DNA from: Hyphomicrobiales bacterium | GTDB lineage: Bacteria > Pseudomonadota > Alphaproteobacteria > Rhizobiales > Rhizobiaceae | Reading direction: 5' to 3' | Length of the DNA stretch: 64,000 bases | Assembly: GCA_021775415.1 (NCBI GenBank) | Contig: JAJFHV010000008.1 | Location: 62,001-126,000, forward strand | In this document: positions 16,948 to 28,171 of the stretch, in pieces | Numbering within the stretch: position 1 is the stretch's first letter | How the letters are laid out: every line of letters begins with the position of its first letter | Made by a program: the position numbers and the translations under genes | Notes under the pieces: generated by a model | Told to the model about the DNA's origin: nothing | Databases searched by the model: none | What the model saw: only the letters and a program-made list of their open reading frames with translations

Positions 16948-17277
16948 ATGGCAATCAACACTAAAAAGGGAACTGAACGACTTGAAGCAAGGCGTGCGGA
17001 ACTGGAGGCTCAATCCAGGATTTCACGCGAGTCCCGTGACACGGTTGAACTTGACCAACAAGCGGTTGGCAGGCTTTCGCGCATGGATGCGATACAACAA
17101 CAGGCAATGGCGGAAGCAACAGAACGTACAAGACAGCTTGATCTTCAGCGCATTGAACTGGCGTATCGTCGGATCAAAGACGGGGATTACGGATATTGCG
17201 TTGAATGCGATGCCGAAATTCCCGACGCCCGGCTAGAGATAGACCCAATGGCCGAGCGCTGTGTCAATTGTGCCTGA
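16948..17277 (+). CDS. TraR/DksA family zinc-finger protein
   Basis: A 109-aa protein with a helical N-terminal coiled-coil region and a C4 zinc finger (Cys84, Cys87, Cys105, Cys108: YCVEC, then RCVNC). Family members bind in the secondary channel of RNA polymerase. It is shorter than canonical DksA (about 150 aa), so it may be a DksA paralogue with a different stress role. It ends 3 nt from the convergent sbmA stop codon. Confidence 0.88.
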   Translation: MAINTKKGTERLEARRAELEAQSRISRESRDTVELDQQAVGRLSRMDAIQQQAMAEATERTRQLDLQRIELAYRRIKDGDYGYCVECDAEIPDARLEIDPMAERCVNCA

Positions 17278-17280
17278 AGC

Positions 17281-18573
17281 TTATTCAGCCGGACTCTTCT
17301 CACCCTCCAGAAAATCCCGATCGATGTCGGGGAGTTCTTCTCCCGCAAGTGCTGCTTCGAACGCACTGAGGCGTTTGTAAACCGACAACAATTCCACAAT
17401 CGTAGTCCAGGAATTAATCAGATACTGGAACGATCCTTCCACCCGGCCAAATGCACGAACAATCTGTTGCATCAAACCGAGCGTGATGACGCCACTGGCA
17501 ATGGTTGGCGCCAAGGCGATGTACGGCACGAGATTACCAATCTGGAGGTAGAATATTCTTATGACGTTGAAATACATGTAGTGAAAATATAACCGGAAAT
17601 AGTTTTTACGGACGTCGGCGAACAATTCTGTGACTGTTGGTGGAGCAGCCCGTTCCTCATCATCCTCACCATAGACGAGTTCTTTTCGGTAGGCAGCTTC
17701 GACCCGCTGATTGCGGAATTCCAGCCCAGGCAATTTTATCCCGGCAAATGCCACCAAAGCGGTGCCGAATATGGACCAGATTATTGCAACAAATACCAAG
17801 CCCTGACTCACTTCGCCGATGATGGGTAGGACTTTAACCTGAGCGGATAACCCCCATAGCAATGGCAGGAAGGCAATCAAGGTCATTACAGAATCAAGCA
17901 GGTTTACACCAAGGCTTTCCGTAATCTGTGCAAATCGCTTGGCATCCTCCTGGACGCGCTGTGAAGCACCTTCAATGTGGCGAAGATCATGCCAGCGTGA
18001 CATGTAGTAGTCATTCATCGCGGTACGCCAGCGGAACACATAATGACTGACAAAGAAACGGAACAAAACAGCGACAAATACATAGACCAAAGCAATCTTC
18101 AGGAACGTCGCAATTTGTAGATAAATTTCCGTCGCCTCGACAGCGCCGGGCGTTCCCAGCGCCTGTTGGATTATGTCATAGAATGAGCCGAACCACTCAT
18201 TGATCATCACATCGAGCTGGACCAGAAACCAGTTGACGAAAAATATCAGCGCAGAACCAGCGACGGACCATTTTTGCCACGGATGAGGAACAATCCGCAT
18301 CCAGAAACCACAGAACAGAACAATCGTCACAAGAAAGAATTGATAGAACCAGAAATTGTTGGCGCTGCTCAGTGCTGCAGCATGCAGTGCCTTTGCCGCA
18401 TCATCAGCGTCGGTTGCCAATTCTGACGGGAAACCAAAACCAAGCGGTCCACCAAGGCTAAAAGTCGAACCATGGTCAATCGCCAGGAAGAACCAAAGCA
18501 GGACACAGAACACAGACCACAGTGAGAAGGATCCAAAATAAAGCTTGGGATGCGGGAAGAACGAATGAAACAC
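17281..18573 (-). CDS. sbmA: Peptide transporter SbmA/BacA
   Basis: Inner-membrane proton-coupled importer of antimicrobial peptides and other peptide-like drugs. In rhizobia and Brucella, BacA is needed for chronic infection and affects very-long-chain fatty acid modification of lipid A. 430 aa from GTG 18573, which has CGGAG upstream and gives an N-terminus (FHSFFPHPKLYF) matching E. coli SbmA; the TTG at 18609 would add 12 residues. It has about seven membrane segments and the family signature FRWRTAMNDYYMSRW. Confidence 0.92.
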   Translation of the reverse strand: MFHSFFPHPKLYFGSFSLWSVFCVLLWFFLAIDHGSTFSLGGPLGFGFPSELATDADDAAKALHAAALSSANNFWFYQFFLVTIVLFCGFWMRIVPHPWQKWSVAGSALIFFVNWFLVQLDVMINEWFGSFYDIIQQALGTPGAVEATEIYLQIATFLKIALVYVFVAVLFRFFVSHYVFRWRTAMNDYYMSRWHDLRHIEGASQRVQEDAKRFAQITESLGVNLLDSVMTLIAFLPLLWGLSAQVKVLPIIGEVSQGLVFVAIIWSIFGTALVAFAGIKLPGLEFRNQRVEAAYRKELVYGEDDEERAAPPTVTELFADVRKNYFRLYFHYMYFNVIRIFYLQIGNLVPYIALAPTIASGVITLGLMQQIVRAFGRVEGSFQYLINSWTTIVELLSVYKRLSAFEAALAGEELPDIDRDFLEGEKSPAE

Positions 18574-18811
18574 GTACAATATCTCCGTGTTGACTTGCCG
18601 GGGCGGCAAAGATGGGATGGCTCGACTTAGCCTTCAACCGCAGCGCTAGCAAGAATTATTGCTTCAAAACGACTCACATTACAGAGATTTAACAAGCTGG
18701 TTTCACGGTGTGCATTATGACACAGATACCGCTCCACAAACCTCCTACATTCAAATCATCAAGTTCGAATACCCGCCCAGGCAAAACTCACACCAAGTCT
18801 GGCAGGTTAAA

Positions 18812-18922
18812 GCCCTCCCGGTTAATGCCCCTTATCGGGAGGGCCCCGTGAACATCCCGGAAGACTTATTCTCGCCCCTTAGGTCAGCTGGGGGAGGGTC
18901 GTCTCTCTAAGAGAGACGGCCC
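18812..18922. ncRNA. Possible structured RNA with two strong stems
   Basis: The 430-nt gap between sbmA and the next gene (18574-19003) holds two strong stems. GCCCTCCCG (18812-18820) pairs perfectly with CGGGAGGGC (18836-18844). GGGTCGTCTCTC (18896-18907) pairs with GAGAGACGGCCC (18911-18922), one wobble, 3-nt loop. No U-tract follows on either strand. An sRNA, leader or protein-binding dyad is possible. The rest of the gap shows nothing recognisable. Confidence 0.35.
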
Positions 18923-19003
18923 AAATATTTTGGTGTTAACCCTATGCTTACCATATGACTGCAAAATTGATTGCATCAACGCGATTCGTATGGAGTACGC
19001 GCA

Positions 19004-19222
19004 ATGCACATCGTTACAGACGAAGACATCCATTCTTGTTCGGACATTCTGGAAGCAATCGCAGCCGATCGCTTTGCAGAACAAATGGATGATGTCCTTC
19101 TCGACATCGCGGAACTCGACCCGCATTCATGCCCACCTGACAAACGCTATTTTTTAGGCGAACGGGAAGCCTGGGTCTATGAACATGGCAATATTTCAGA
19201 ATTGGTGTTTGTGAAGGTTTAA
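19004..19222 (+). CDS. Small acidic protein, unknown function
   Basis: A 72-aa protein from ATG 19004, preceded by GGAG at 8 nt (an upstream TTG-type start at 18971 is less likely). It is rich in Asp/Glu, with two HSC motifs (IHSCSD near residue 10 and PHSCPPDK near 52) and ends in a beta-like segment (AWVYEHGNISELVFVKV). There is no signal peptide or membrane segment. I do not recognise a family. It sits alone between the hairpin region and convergent minus-strand genes. Confidence 0.55.
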   Translation: MHIVTDEDIHSCSDILEAIAADRFAEQMDDVLLDIAELDPHSCPPDKRYFLGEREAWVYEHGNISELVFVKV

Positions 19223-19235
19223 GCAGATAGCTGCG

Positions 19236-19460
19236 CTAGAACCAGCGCACCATGCCGATAATTCCGGCTGTCGCATAAAATACCTGCAACAACAGCATAC
19301 CCCGGTGCTTTCCAAACCAAGCCCACGCGCCAATGGAAAATGCTGAAATCAGCAACAAGGTGAACCCAACGAATTCTGCGCCAACATTCATTGCAACAAG
19401 CATTGAATAAAGGATAGCGGTTCCCACCCCAAACCATTCAAAAAATTTTTCTCTGGCCAA
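19236..19460 (-). CDS. Small integral membrane protein (PnuC-like pattern)
   Basis: A 74-aa protein with three hydrophobic helices, taken from TTG 19460, which has GGAG upstream; the frame is open back to 19502. The pattern FFEWFGVGTAILYSMLVA, then NVGAEFVGF and HRGMLLLQVFYATAGIIGM resembles short alphaproteobacterial membrane proteins distantly like PnuC nicotinamide-riboside channels. Function is not assignable. Confidence 0.6.
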   Translation of the reverse strand: MAREKFFEWFGVGTAILYSMLVAMNVGAEFVGFTLLLISAFSIGAWAWFGKHRGMLLLQVFYATAGIIGMVRWF

Positions 19461-19592
19461 TGATCCTACTCCCGGATGAAATGTGCAGCCTGGATGCCAC
19501 ACCTACGCAACACAAACGTGGGGTTTCACTTCTAAATCAATAGTGATTATGGCCTTCTAGCCCATGGGGTAATTTTCGGGCAATTCAGGAAC

Positions 19593-19901
19593 TCATATAT
19601 CCAAAATTTCTTTAATTCGAAAATTTCGACCGTTTCCGCAATACTTCCAGCAGGTGCGCGGCGCTTTATCGGGTTCAGCAGTTAGTTTGTGCATAAACTC
19701 CTGCCATTCTTCAGATTGAAATATATCTTCAATCGAAGCATTGTTTTCTATCTTTAGCGCCTCTTTCATTAACGGAGCAAACCCCGGGTCTGGCGTATCA
19801 GCCCAACAACACGGCAGGATATGGCCACTGGCGCTATATCCCTTTTCTTTTCCAAGGTGGATACAATGAGGAAACCACCGCTCATCCTTCTCCATTTTCA
19901 T
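19593..19901 (-). CDS. SPASM-like iron-sulfur domain protein, partner or separated half of the radical SAM gene
   Basis: A 102-aa protein carrying cysteines at 13, 31, 32, 84 and 88 (FPHCIHLG, ILPCCW, TCWKYCG). This is the pattern of the auxiliary-cluster (SPASM-like) C-terminus that, as I recall it, is fused to the radical SAM core in related proteins. It starts at ATG 19901, overlapping the upstream TGA by one base (a GTG at 19904 is also possible). It is either a naturally split subunit made by translational coupling or the product of a frameshift in a once single gene. Confidence 0.7.
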   Translation of the reverse strand: MKMEKDERWFPHCIHLGKEKGYSASGHILPCCWADTPDPGFAPLMKEALKIENNASIEDIFQSEEWQEFMHKLTAEPDKAPRTCWKYCGNGRNFRIKEILDI

Positions 19902-20539
19902 CACCGGCTTATATAATAGTCAGGGTTGAGGGGTTTGTATTTTAGCTGATCTGCATCGGTTCCAAATCTGCTGCTTTTCATAATTTCAAAGTTGATGTTG
20001 TGATCCAGCGCCATTTGTTTTGCTTGCTCGATATCGTTTTCATTGTATCTGAAAACAATGTACTGCCAGTTGGTTTTGATGTTTTTGCTGGCGCAAAGTT
20101 TTGCTACTTCGAACAGCTTCACGCCATCCTGATTAATTCTGTATTTGTGACTGTCCTGGGGCAAACCGTCTATTCCAAACGTCCAGTAACCCTCTCCAAA
20201 ACTGTCAAAAGCCTCCTCGTACCATCGCATCGGTTTTTGTGAAGCGGCGGAATGAATGCCCAGGGTTACTTCTGCCTTTTTGGACATTTTGATAAACTCA
20301 AGCAGGTTGGGATTGAAAATCGGGTCAGAGATTTGACCGCACATGGTGATTCTTGAAAAATGGCCAATAATTTTTCGAAACTCGTCCACTGTCATGTCGT
20401 GACCTGGTATGGGACGTATGCCTTTGAAGGCTCTTTGGCGGCTGCAGCCCGGACATTCCAAAGTGCATCGGAATCCAATATCCAAATTGATGCGCTGTCC
20501 GGCAAAGAAAGTCTCAGCCATTGCATTGTTTAAAGACAT
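19901..20539 (-). CDS. Radical SAM domain protein lacking its C-terminal domain
   Basis: A 212-aa radical SAM core from ATG 20539 (a TTG at 20560 would add 7 residues). CX3CX2C is at Cys25, Cys29 and Cys32 (FRCTLECPGC), followed by a partial TIM barrel with GQISDPIF and FGIDGLPQDSHKYR. It ends abruptly at YYISR, exactly where the SPASM-like frame begins. Substrate unknown; proteins of this look occur in marine bacteria and phages as far as I recall. No obvious precursor peptide or export gene lies next to it. It lies about 210 nt past the 3' end of guaA. Confidence 0.78.
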   Translation of the reverse strand: MSLNNAMAETFFAGQRINLDIGFRCTLECPGCSRQRAFKGIRPIPGHDMTVDEFRKIIGHFSRITMCGQISDPIFNPNLLEFIKMSKKAEVTLGIHSAASQKPMRWYEEAFDSFGEGYWTFGIDGLPQDSHKYRINQDGVKLFEVAKLCASKNIKTNWQYIVFRYNENDIEQAKQMALDHNINFEIMKSSRFGTDADQLKYKPLNPDYYISR

Positions 20540-20752
20540 GAATGGTTTTCCATAACCCAATTTCTTCGAGTATCTAGTCGCCTACTGCCGCTCACCCAAA
20601 ATTGGACTGGCCAAATTGGCAGAACCGGCCGCTGTCAAATGGGCGTTGTCCCAAACCGTTAACTCGACTTGTCCTTTAAATGCAACGCTTGCAAGACAAT
20701 TTGTCTGGCTGTTAAAAAAACATCAACGCCGACAAAACCCCAGCCTGAATGA

Positions 20753-22309
20753 TTATTCCCACTCAATCGTTCCCGGTGGCTTGCTGGTCACATCATAAAC
20801 CACCCGGTTGATACCGCGCACTTCATTGATGATGCGGGTTGCTGCATTGCCGAGAAATTTCATGTCATAGGGATAAAAATCTGCGGTCATGCCATCAACC
20901 GAAGTGACTGCCCGCAACGCGCAAACAAATTCATAAGTCCGTCCATCACCCATAACTCCGACAGTCTGAACCGGCAGTAACACTGCAAAGGCCTGCCAGA
21001 TTTTGTCATAAAGCCCGGCCTTGCGAATTTCATCGAGATAGACCGCATCTGCCTGACGCAGAATGTCCAACTTCTCGCGGGTAATGCCACCCGGGCACCG
21101 GATAGCAAGACCAGGTCCTGGAAATGGATGGCGACCAACAAATTTATCCGGCAATCCAAGTTCACGACCCAATACGCGAACTTCGTCCTTGAACAGTTCG
21201 CGCAAGGGCTCGACCAAAGCCATGTTCATGCGCTCCGGCAGACCACCAACATTATGATGGGATTTGATCGTAACGGATGGACCACCAGTAAAGGACACAC
21301 TCTCAATCACATCGGGATACAGCGTACCCTGAGCCAGAAACTCCGCCCCGCCAATCTTTTTTGCCTCTTCCTCAAACACTTCAATGAAAAGGCGCCCGAT
21401 GGTCTTGCGTTTGGTTTCCGGGTCCGCCTCACCTTCAAGGGCCGAAATAAATGCTTCTGAAGCGTCTACCAGCACCAATGGAATGTTGTAGTGCTCGCGA
21501 AACATCGAAACGACTTCATCGGCTTCATTCATCCGCATCAAACCATGGTCGACCAAAATGCAAGTGAGTTGATCACCGATGGCTTCATGAATTAGCAATG
21601 CGGCCACGGAGGAATCGACACCGCCGGAAAGCCCGCAAATCACCTTGCCCTTGCCGACCTGTTTGCGGATTGCAGCAATTGCCTGTTCACGATACGCGGC
21701 CATGGTCCAACTGGGCTCCACACCGGCAATTTTGTGGACAAAGTTTGCGAGCAGTTTTGCCCCATCGGGCGTGTGGACCACTTCCGGGTGAAACATCGTT
21801 GAATAGTAGTGTCGCTTTTCATCAGCTGCGATTGCGAACGGTGCATTGGGGGAAGTGGCGATTACCACAAAGCCTTCGGGCAATCGGGTTACCCGGTCAC
21901 CGTGGCTCATCCAGACAGGATATTGGCCGCCAACTTTCCAAACGTCTTCAAAGAGTGGACTTGTGTTGAGAATTTCAACATCTGCGCTTCCGAATTCACG
22001 GTGGTGACCGCCTTCGACCGCACCGCCAAGCTGGGCACAGAGCGTTTGCTGTCCATAACAAATTGCCAAGATTGGGACACCGGAATCTATGATCTGTTGT
22101 GGTGCGCGCGGAGAACTTTCATCCAGCACAGAGGCCGGCCCACCCGAGAAGATAACCGCTTTGGGCTTCATCCGTTCAAAAACGTCACCTGCGATGTTGA
22201 ACGGAATGATTTCGCAGTAAACACCGGTTTCACGCACCCGCCGTGCGATCAGCTGGGTCACCTGAGAACCAAAATCCACAATCAATATTGAATCAGTTTG
22301 GGAGGTCAT
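20753..22309 (-). CDS. guaA: GMP synthase (glutamine-hydrolysing)
   Basis: Converts XMP to GMP with ATP and glutamine. 518 aa. Class I glutamine amidotransferase domain (residues 1 to about 190, nucleophile Cys84 in LAICYGQQ), ATP-pyrophosphatase domain with P-loop SGGVDSS (about 229-235), and the C-terminal dimerisation domain ending GTIEWE. The ATG overlaps the stop codon of the rRNA methyltransferase gene by 4 nt (ATGA). Confidence 0.98.
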   Translation of the reverse strand: MTSQTDSILIVDFGSQVTQLIARRVRETGVYCEIIPFNIAGDVFERMKPKAVIFSGGPASVLDESSPRAPQQIIDSGVPILAICYGQQTLCAQLGGAVEGGHHREFGSADVEILNTSPLFEDVWKVGGQYPVWMSHGDRVTRLPEGFVVIATSPNAPFAIAADEKRHYYSTMFHPEVVHTPDGAKLLANFVHKIAGVEPSWTMAAYREQAIAAIRKQVGKGKVICGLSGGVDSSVAALLIHEAIGDQLTCILVDHGLMRMNEADEVVSMFREHYNIPLVLVDASEAFISALEGEADPETKRKTIGRLFIEVFEEEAKKIGGAEFLAQGTLYPDVIESVSFTGGPSVTIKSHHNVGGLPERMNMALVEPLRELFKDEVRVLGRELGLPDKFVGRHPFPGPGLAIRCPGGITREKLDILRQADAVYLDEIRKAGLYDKIWQAFAVLLPVQTVGVMGDGRTYEFVCALRAVTSVDGMTADFYPYDMKFLGNAATRIINEVRGINRVVYDVTSKPPGTIEWE

Positions 22310-23595
22310 GTTCTGCGTTCCATAACGGCAAAGAAAAATCCATCGGTGTTGGTGGACGCGGGTGTCAAGGTGATGGTCTTCATGTCAGAAGACCACGGGT
22401 TTGGCTTGTCGTCACCATACAGTTCTTCCCACGCCTCTCCGGCGGAGACCAGTTCAAATTCCGGGTTATCCTCGGTGAATGCGTAGACCTGGTTTTCATT
22501 CTCCTCGGGAAATACCGAGCAGGTGATATAGACGAGATAACCACCGGGCCGCACAAAGGGTGCGGCTCCGCTCAGCACTTCCTCCTGCTCCTGCATGCGT
22601 TGTTCAAGATTACCGGCATCAAGGCGCCACTTTGCGTCAGGGCGTCTGCGCCAGGTACCGGATCCCGTACAGGGTGCATCGACTACAACCTTGTCCATCT
22701 TGCCTGCAAGAGCGGATAGATCATCCCTTGGATTGTGTACTTGCACGTTACGGGTACCAGCCCGTCGCAAGCGCTCATGGATTGGAGCCAGACGGTTCTT
22801 GTCCGTGTCGTAGGCATGAATCTGGCCTTTGTTTTCCATCACTGCTGACATTGCCAGTGTCTTGCCACCACCTCCTGCGCAGTAGTCCAGCACACTTTCA
22901 CCGGGTTTTGCGAAAATCAGATCAGAGACGATTTGACTGCCTTCATCCTGAATTTCGAACCGGCCTTTTTGAAACGCTTCTTCAGCCTGAACATTGGGCA
23001 GGCGCGAATCTCTTTCTCCCGGTTTGATTCTTATTCCATGCCGCGCGATCGCTGTCTTTTCTGCTCTGGTATTGGCGAGTTTTCTCAAAACTTTGTCTTG
23101 TGAGGATTTAAGCGTGTTTACCCGCATGTCGAGCGAAGGGCGCTCTCCAAAGGCTGCTGCTTCACTGACCCAATCTTCTCCAAAGTTTGCTTCAAGACTT
23201 GGCACACACCACTCGGGCACATCACCACGAATGTGATCGGGTGCCATATCAAGATCATTCGCGGCAAGGGTGGCAATCTCGTCAGGTGTAAACACTTCCG
23301 GAGCAAAACGATCTTCCTTGAAAGCCGCTTCGATTTCCCCTGCAGACATCTTCCAGTCTGTGGCCAGCACTGCAAACACGATACCACGCGGCTTGTCAGA
23401 CCCAATCCGGAACGCGCTCGACATTTTCCTGCGCAAAGCGTCATAAACCAGATTTCCGATTGCCGCACGATCCCCGGAACCGGCAAACCGGTGCGACAGG
23501 CCCCAGTCTTTCAGCGCATCCGAAGTTGGACGGCGGCGCTTTTCGATGTCGGCAAGAATTTCAATTGCCGCATGAACACGGCCGCCAAGGCGCAT
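22306..23595 (-). CDS. RsmB/NOP family class I SAM-dependent RNA methyltransferase
   Basis: Predicted rRNA or tRNA m5C methyltransferase, about 429 aa from ATG 23595, 4 nt after the guaB stop (the frame is open to 23664 inside guaB). It has an N-terminal NusB/RsmB-like region, the AdoMet motif [12 protein letters not shown], motif [18 protein letters not shown] and motif [13 protein letters not shown] with the two catalytic cysteines. The target nucleotide is not deducible. Lying between guaB and guaA, it is co-transcribed with GMP synthesis. Confidence 0.9.
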   Translation of the reverse strand: MRLGGRVHAAIEILADIEKRRRPTSDALKDWGLSHRFAGSGDRAAIGNLVYDALRRKMSSAFRIGSDKPRGIVFAVLATDWKMSAGEIEAAFKEDRFAPEVFTPDEIATLAANDLDMAPDHIRGDVPEWCVPSLEANFGEDWVSEAAAFGERPSLDMRVNTLKSSQDKVLRKLANTRAEKTAIARHGIRIKPGERDSRLPNVQAEEAFQKGRFEIQDEGSQIVSDLIFAKPGESVLDYCAGGGGKTLAMSAVMENKGQIHAYDTDKNRLAPIHERLRRAGTRNVQVHNPRDDLSALAGKMDKVVVDAPCTGSGTWRRRPDAKWRLDAGNLEQRMQEQEEVLSGAAPFVRPGGYLVYITCSVFPEENENQVYAFTEDNPEFELVSAGEAWEELYGDDKPNPWSSDMKTITLTPASTNTDGFFFAVMERRT

Positions 23596-23599
23596 CCTG

Positions 23600-25210
<1,611 letters not shown>

Positions 25211-25279
25211 TCACCTGAAGGATGCAAAGCCAAATGACGTGGAAATCCGATTATTTTGTTGAAGGATTTTGGAAGCAGC

Positions 25280-27130
25280 CTAATTCGGAACCACCCGAAG
25301 AATTCTTATCCGCGCATCTGGAGGAGAAATCCACTCCAGCCAGGTCGGAATTTCATTACGCACAATTCGCGCTGCCAGACCATCTGAATTGGCATCACCG
25401 GCAAGGAAGTCCGGATCAGGAACACACAGGGCTATGTAATCAAGATCGTGTTTTTTTGTGACCGCATGAGCAGTTTCAATATCCGTCCAGAAGAAATCCA
25501 TGACATCCAGAATTGCCCGCTCGTTGCGATGATACGGGCCGCTAATTACCTGGTGGCTGGTATGCACAAGAATGGACATGGAGTTGTCGAGATCACCCAT
25601 TACGAGCCCCGGATTGAGGGCAGAAAGGCCGGTATAATCCTGCTCCGCGTAGCATTGCGTGGTGGTACGCCGTTGAAAGCTGGTGTTTTCCACGGTCAAT
25701 GCAACCGCTGGCTCTTCTTTATCGCCGGCGGATTTCTTGGACAGCAAAAGTTTACCAGCGAAAGTCCAACTTGCCGACAACAGCACGATGCATACGATTG
25801 TTTGAACCGCCATTGCGACAATCTTTCTGCCCTGGAAACGCTGTTCCAGCCAACCCCAACTCATCATCGCAAAAATCACGCAGAACGGTATTGCTGCATA
25901 TATGCCGGTTTGCAGGATGCGGATCTGGAAGAACATGCCAGCAGAACAAATGATGACAATGAAATAGATCACCACAAGCTTTGGGGAACCGGCTACCCGC
26001 CTTGCGATGACAATCGCCCCAATTGCCAGCATTACAACCAGATAGCCAACCTTCGACAACCACGCGGAAGGGCGGGAATCCAAAACTTGAATCAAGCCTT
26101 GCGCCTCCTGAACGTTGTCCAGCCAGCGCCGGGATACTTCCTCTCCCATCTGTGAAAATGGCCCTCCAGAACAATGCGGGAAAAGCCAAAGCAGTGTTGC
26201 AACCGATATTGTTGCAACAATCCCTCCCAACGCGAAACGCATGAATACAGTTCGGGTAGCATTGCCAGCCAGCCAACGGGTTGAGAATCCCAGAGCAAAA
26301 TAAGCACCTGATACCAGCAATAATGCTGAAAGGAAGAACAGCGAATTTGCGTCGCATCGCGCGTCACTCCACCGTTCTACCGGCATATTCAAAGCATACA
26401 GACCAAGGCTGGTTATTGCTAATGCAGCACCCACCCGGGCGAGACCCTGACCATTCTCGTTCTTGCCCATTGCCCATTCAAAGCCAAGAAATGCAAGGAT
26501 AGGAACAAACAGCATGGCCGAATCCAGACCTATGGATATCGAAACCGCGATACATGTGCCGATAAGAATATCGCCAAGCTTGTCCGGGCGCATAACCAAT
26601 CCGAGCATGACAAGTGTAAACAGAAGAATTTGAACATTGTGATGGTCAAGCCGACCTGGAACGAACTGGGCAATTGAACTCACACACAAAACTGAAAACA
26701 GTACCGCCAGCAGACGATTGTAGTCTCGCACCAGCCGATCACATATCCCGACCAGCACGGCAACGGTTGCCACGATGAGCAGGGTTGGCCAGACGATTGC
26801 AGCCAATCGGGCGGCAATCTTGTTGCTGGTGAAGAGGTCAAAAAACCAAATCAACCCGGCAATTGGAACATCCACGAGCCTGGACCAGTGGATGTCACCA
26901 CCGATAGGTGGATACATCCGGTGGGCGGTCAGATCATACCAGCCCTGACCGTTCATCCAGTTTGTGATCTGGTGCAGACGCAAGAAATCATCTGGTCCGA
27001 TCAGCTCACCATTGTTGATCACCGGCGCCAGCCCTTGCCAATTCCAGGCAATCTGGAACAGAAGCGCCCATAAAACAACTTTCCACCACGGAATGTACTG
27101 GGACTGGGTAACAATACGTCGATCAGACAT
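25280..27130 (-). CDS. Polytopic membrane protein, GT-C glycosyltransferase-like (STT3/ArnT-type)
   Basis: A 616-aa protein with about 11-13 hydrophobic helices and a soluble C-terminal part of about 150 residues. Features of GT-C enzymes that use lipid-linked sugars are an acidic pair in the first external loop (Asp47-Asp48 in GPDDFLRLHQI), a second loop with HWSRLVDVP (about 81-89), and a DHH motif at 162-164 (GRLDHHNVQ). The divergent neighbours are a polyprenyl-phosphate-sugar synthase-like GT2 and a small flippase-like protein, which suggests transfer of a sugar onto a surface glycan, lipid or protein. The acceptor is unknown. Confidence 0.7.
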   Translation of the reverse strand: MSDRRIVTQSQYIPWWKVVLWALLFQIAWNWQGLAPVINNGELIGPDDFLRLHQITNWMNGQGWYDLTAHRMYPPIGGDIHWSRLVDVPIAGLIWFFDLFTSNKIAARLAAIVWPTLLIVATVAVLVGICDRLVRDYNRLLAVLFSVLCVSSIAQFVPGRLDHHNVQILLFTLVMLGLVMRPDKLGDILIGTCIAVSISIGLDSAMLFVPILAFLGFEWAMGKNENGQGLARVGAALAITSLGLYALNMPVERWSDARCDANSLFFLSALLLVSGAYFALGFSTRWLAGNATRTVFMRFALGGIVATISVATLLWLFPHCSGGPFSQMGEEVSRRWLDNVQEAQGLIQVLDSRPSAWLSKVGYLVVMLAIGAIVIARRVAGSPKLVVIYFIVIICSAGMFFQIRILQTGIYAAIPFCVIFAMMSWGWLEQRFQGRKIVAMAVQTIVCIVLLSASWTFAGKLLLSKKSAGDKEEPAVALTVENTSFQRRTTTQCYAEQDYTGLSALNPGLVMGDLDNSMSILVHTSHQVISGPYHRNERAILDVMDFFWTDIETAHAVTKKHDLDYIALCVPDPDFLAGDANSDGLAARIVRNEIPTWLEWISPPDARIRILRVVPN

Positions 27131-27253
27131 GGCGATCCAAAAAATTGGAGAAAAACACTGAGAACAAATTGACGGTGGTGGTTAAACATTAATTTTTATT
27201 TTACGCGTACTGCATATAGTGCCCACCAAGCGCGTGTATCAAGCTGAGGTAAA

Positions 27254-28171
27254 TTGGCCAAATCTCCAGAAATAGCAGTCATCATTCCATGCATGAATGA
27301 AGCGGTGACCATTGCCAAAGTCGTCAAGGACTTCAAAAAGTCCCTGCCTGGCTGCAAGGTCTATGTCTACGACAACAACTCAACCGACGACACGATAACA
27401 ATTGCCAAAAAGGCCGGGGCTATTGTGGGCGCCGAGTTGCGAGCCGGCAAAGGCAATGTCATTCGACGGATGTTTTCGCAGATTGAGGCCGACATTTACG
27501 TAATGGTAGATGGGGACGACACCTATGATGCAAAACAAGCACCGGAACTGATCAAAACGCTCAAAAACGAAGCTGCAGACATGGTCGTCGCAGCGCGTGT
27601 TGGTGCCAGCGAAAAACACGAACGCGCCGGACACGCATTTGGTAACCGGATATTCAATGTGATTTACAATCTGTTGTTCGGGCGGGAATTTTCAGACATT
27701 TTTTCAGGATACCGTGCGTTTTCACGCCGGTTCGTCAAAAGTTTTCCAGCACTTTCAGCAGGATTTGAAATTGAAACAGAACTGGCTGTTCATGCTTCCC
27801 AGCTGCGCCTACCGGTTGCGGAAATCCCGTTTCTATACAAAGACCGACCGGAAGGCTCCGAAAGCAAGCTTTCAACATTTCGGGACGGCCTTCGAATTCT
27901 CAAGACCATCATTGTTCTGCTGAAGGAGTACAAACCACTCTACTTCTTCGGATTTTTCGGCATCTGCGGGATCATTCTGTCTCTGTTGCTGGCAATTCCG
28001 GTGTTTGTGGAATTTGCCAAGAATGGTGAAGTCACGAAAATTCCCACCGCAACACTTTGCACCGGCATCATGGTGATCTCGATGCTCACCATTACCGCCG
28101 GGGTTGTTCTCGATTCCATCCGCCGATTCCGCGCTGAAGTCAGGCGCCTGTTTTACAATATTGCCTCATGA
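27254..28171 (+). CDS. GT2 glycosyltransferase, polyprenyl-phosphate glycosyltransferase type
   Basis: A 305-aa GT-A-fold transferase with a DNNSTDDT nucleotide-binding loop, the metal motif DGDD (86-89), a downstream FSGYRAFSRRF segment typical of the DPM1/ArnC group, and two C-terminal membrane helices (about 232-255 and 268-292). It probably loads a sugar onto polyprenyl phosphate at the inner face. TTG 27254 (GAGGT upstream) is the only possible start, since a TGA lies in frame at 27245. It overlaps the next gene by 4 nt. Confidence 0.85.
   Translation: MAKSPEIAVIIPCMNEAVTIAKVVKDFKKSLPGCKVYVYDNNSTDDTITIAKKAGAIVGAELRAGKGNVIRRMFSQIEADIYVMVDGDDTYDAKQAPELIKTLKNEAADMVVAARVGASEKHERAGHAFGNRIFNVIYNLLFGREFSDIFSGYRAFSRRFVKSFPALSAGFEIETELAVHASQLRLPVAEIPFLYKDRPEGSESKLSTFRDGLRILKTIIVLLKEYKPLYFFGFFGICGIILSLLLAIPVFVEFAKNGEVTKIPTATLCTGIMVISMLTITAGVVLDSIRRFRAEVRRLFYNIAS

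Noticed and set aside
20747-20790. Search for a duplicated guaA 3' end as island attachment site
   Set aside because: I could not find a second copy of the guaA end within the neighbouring accessory stretch, so no att site is called.
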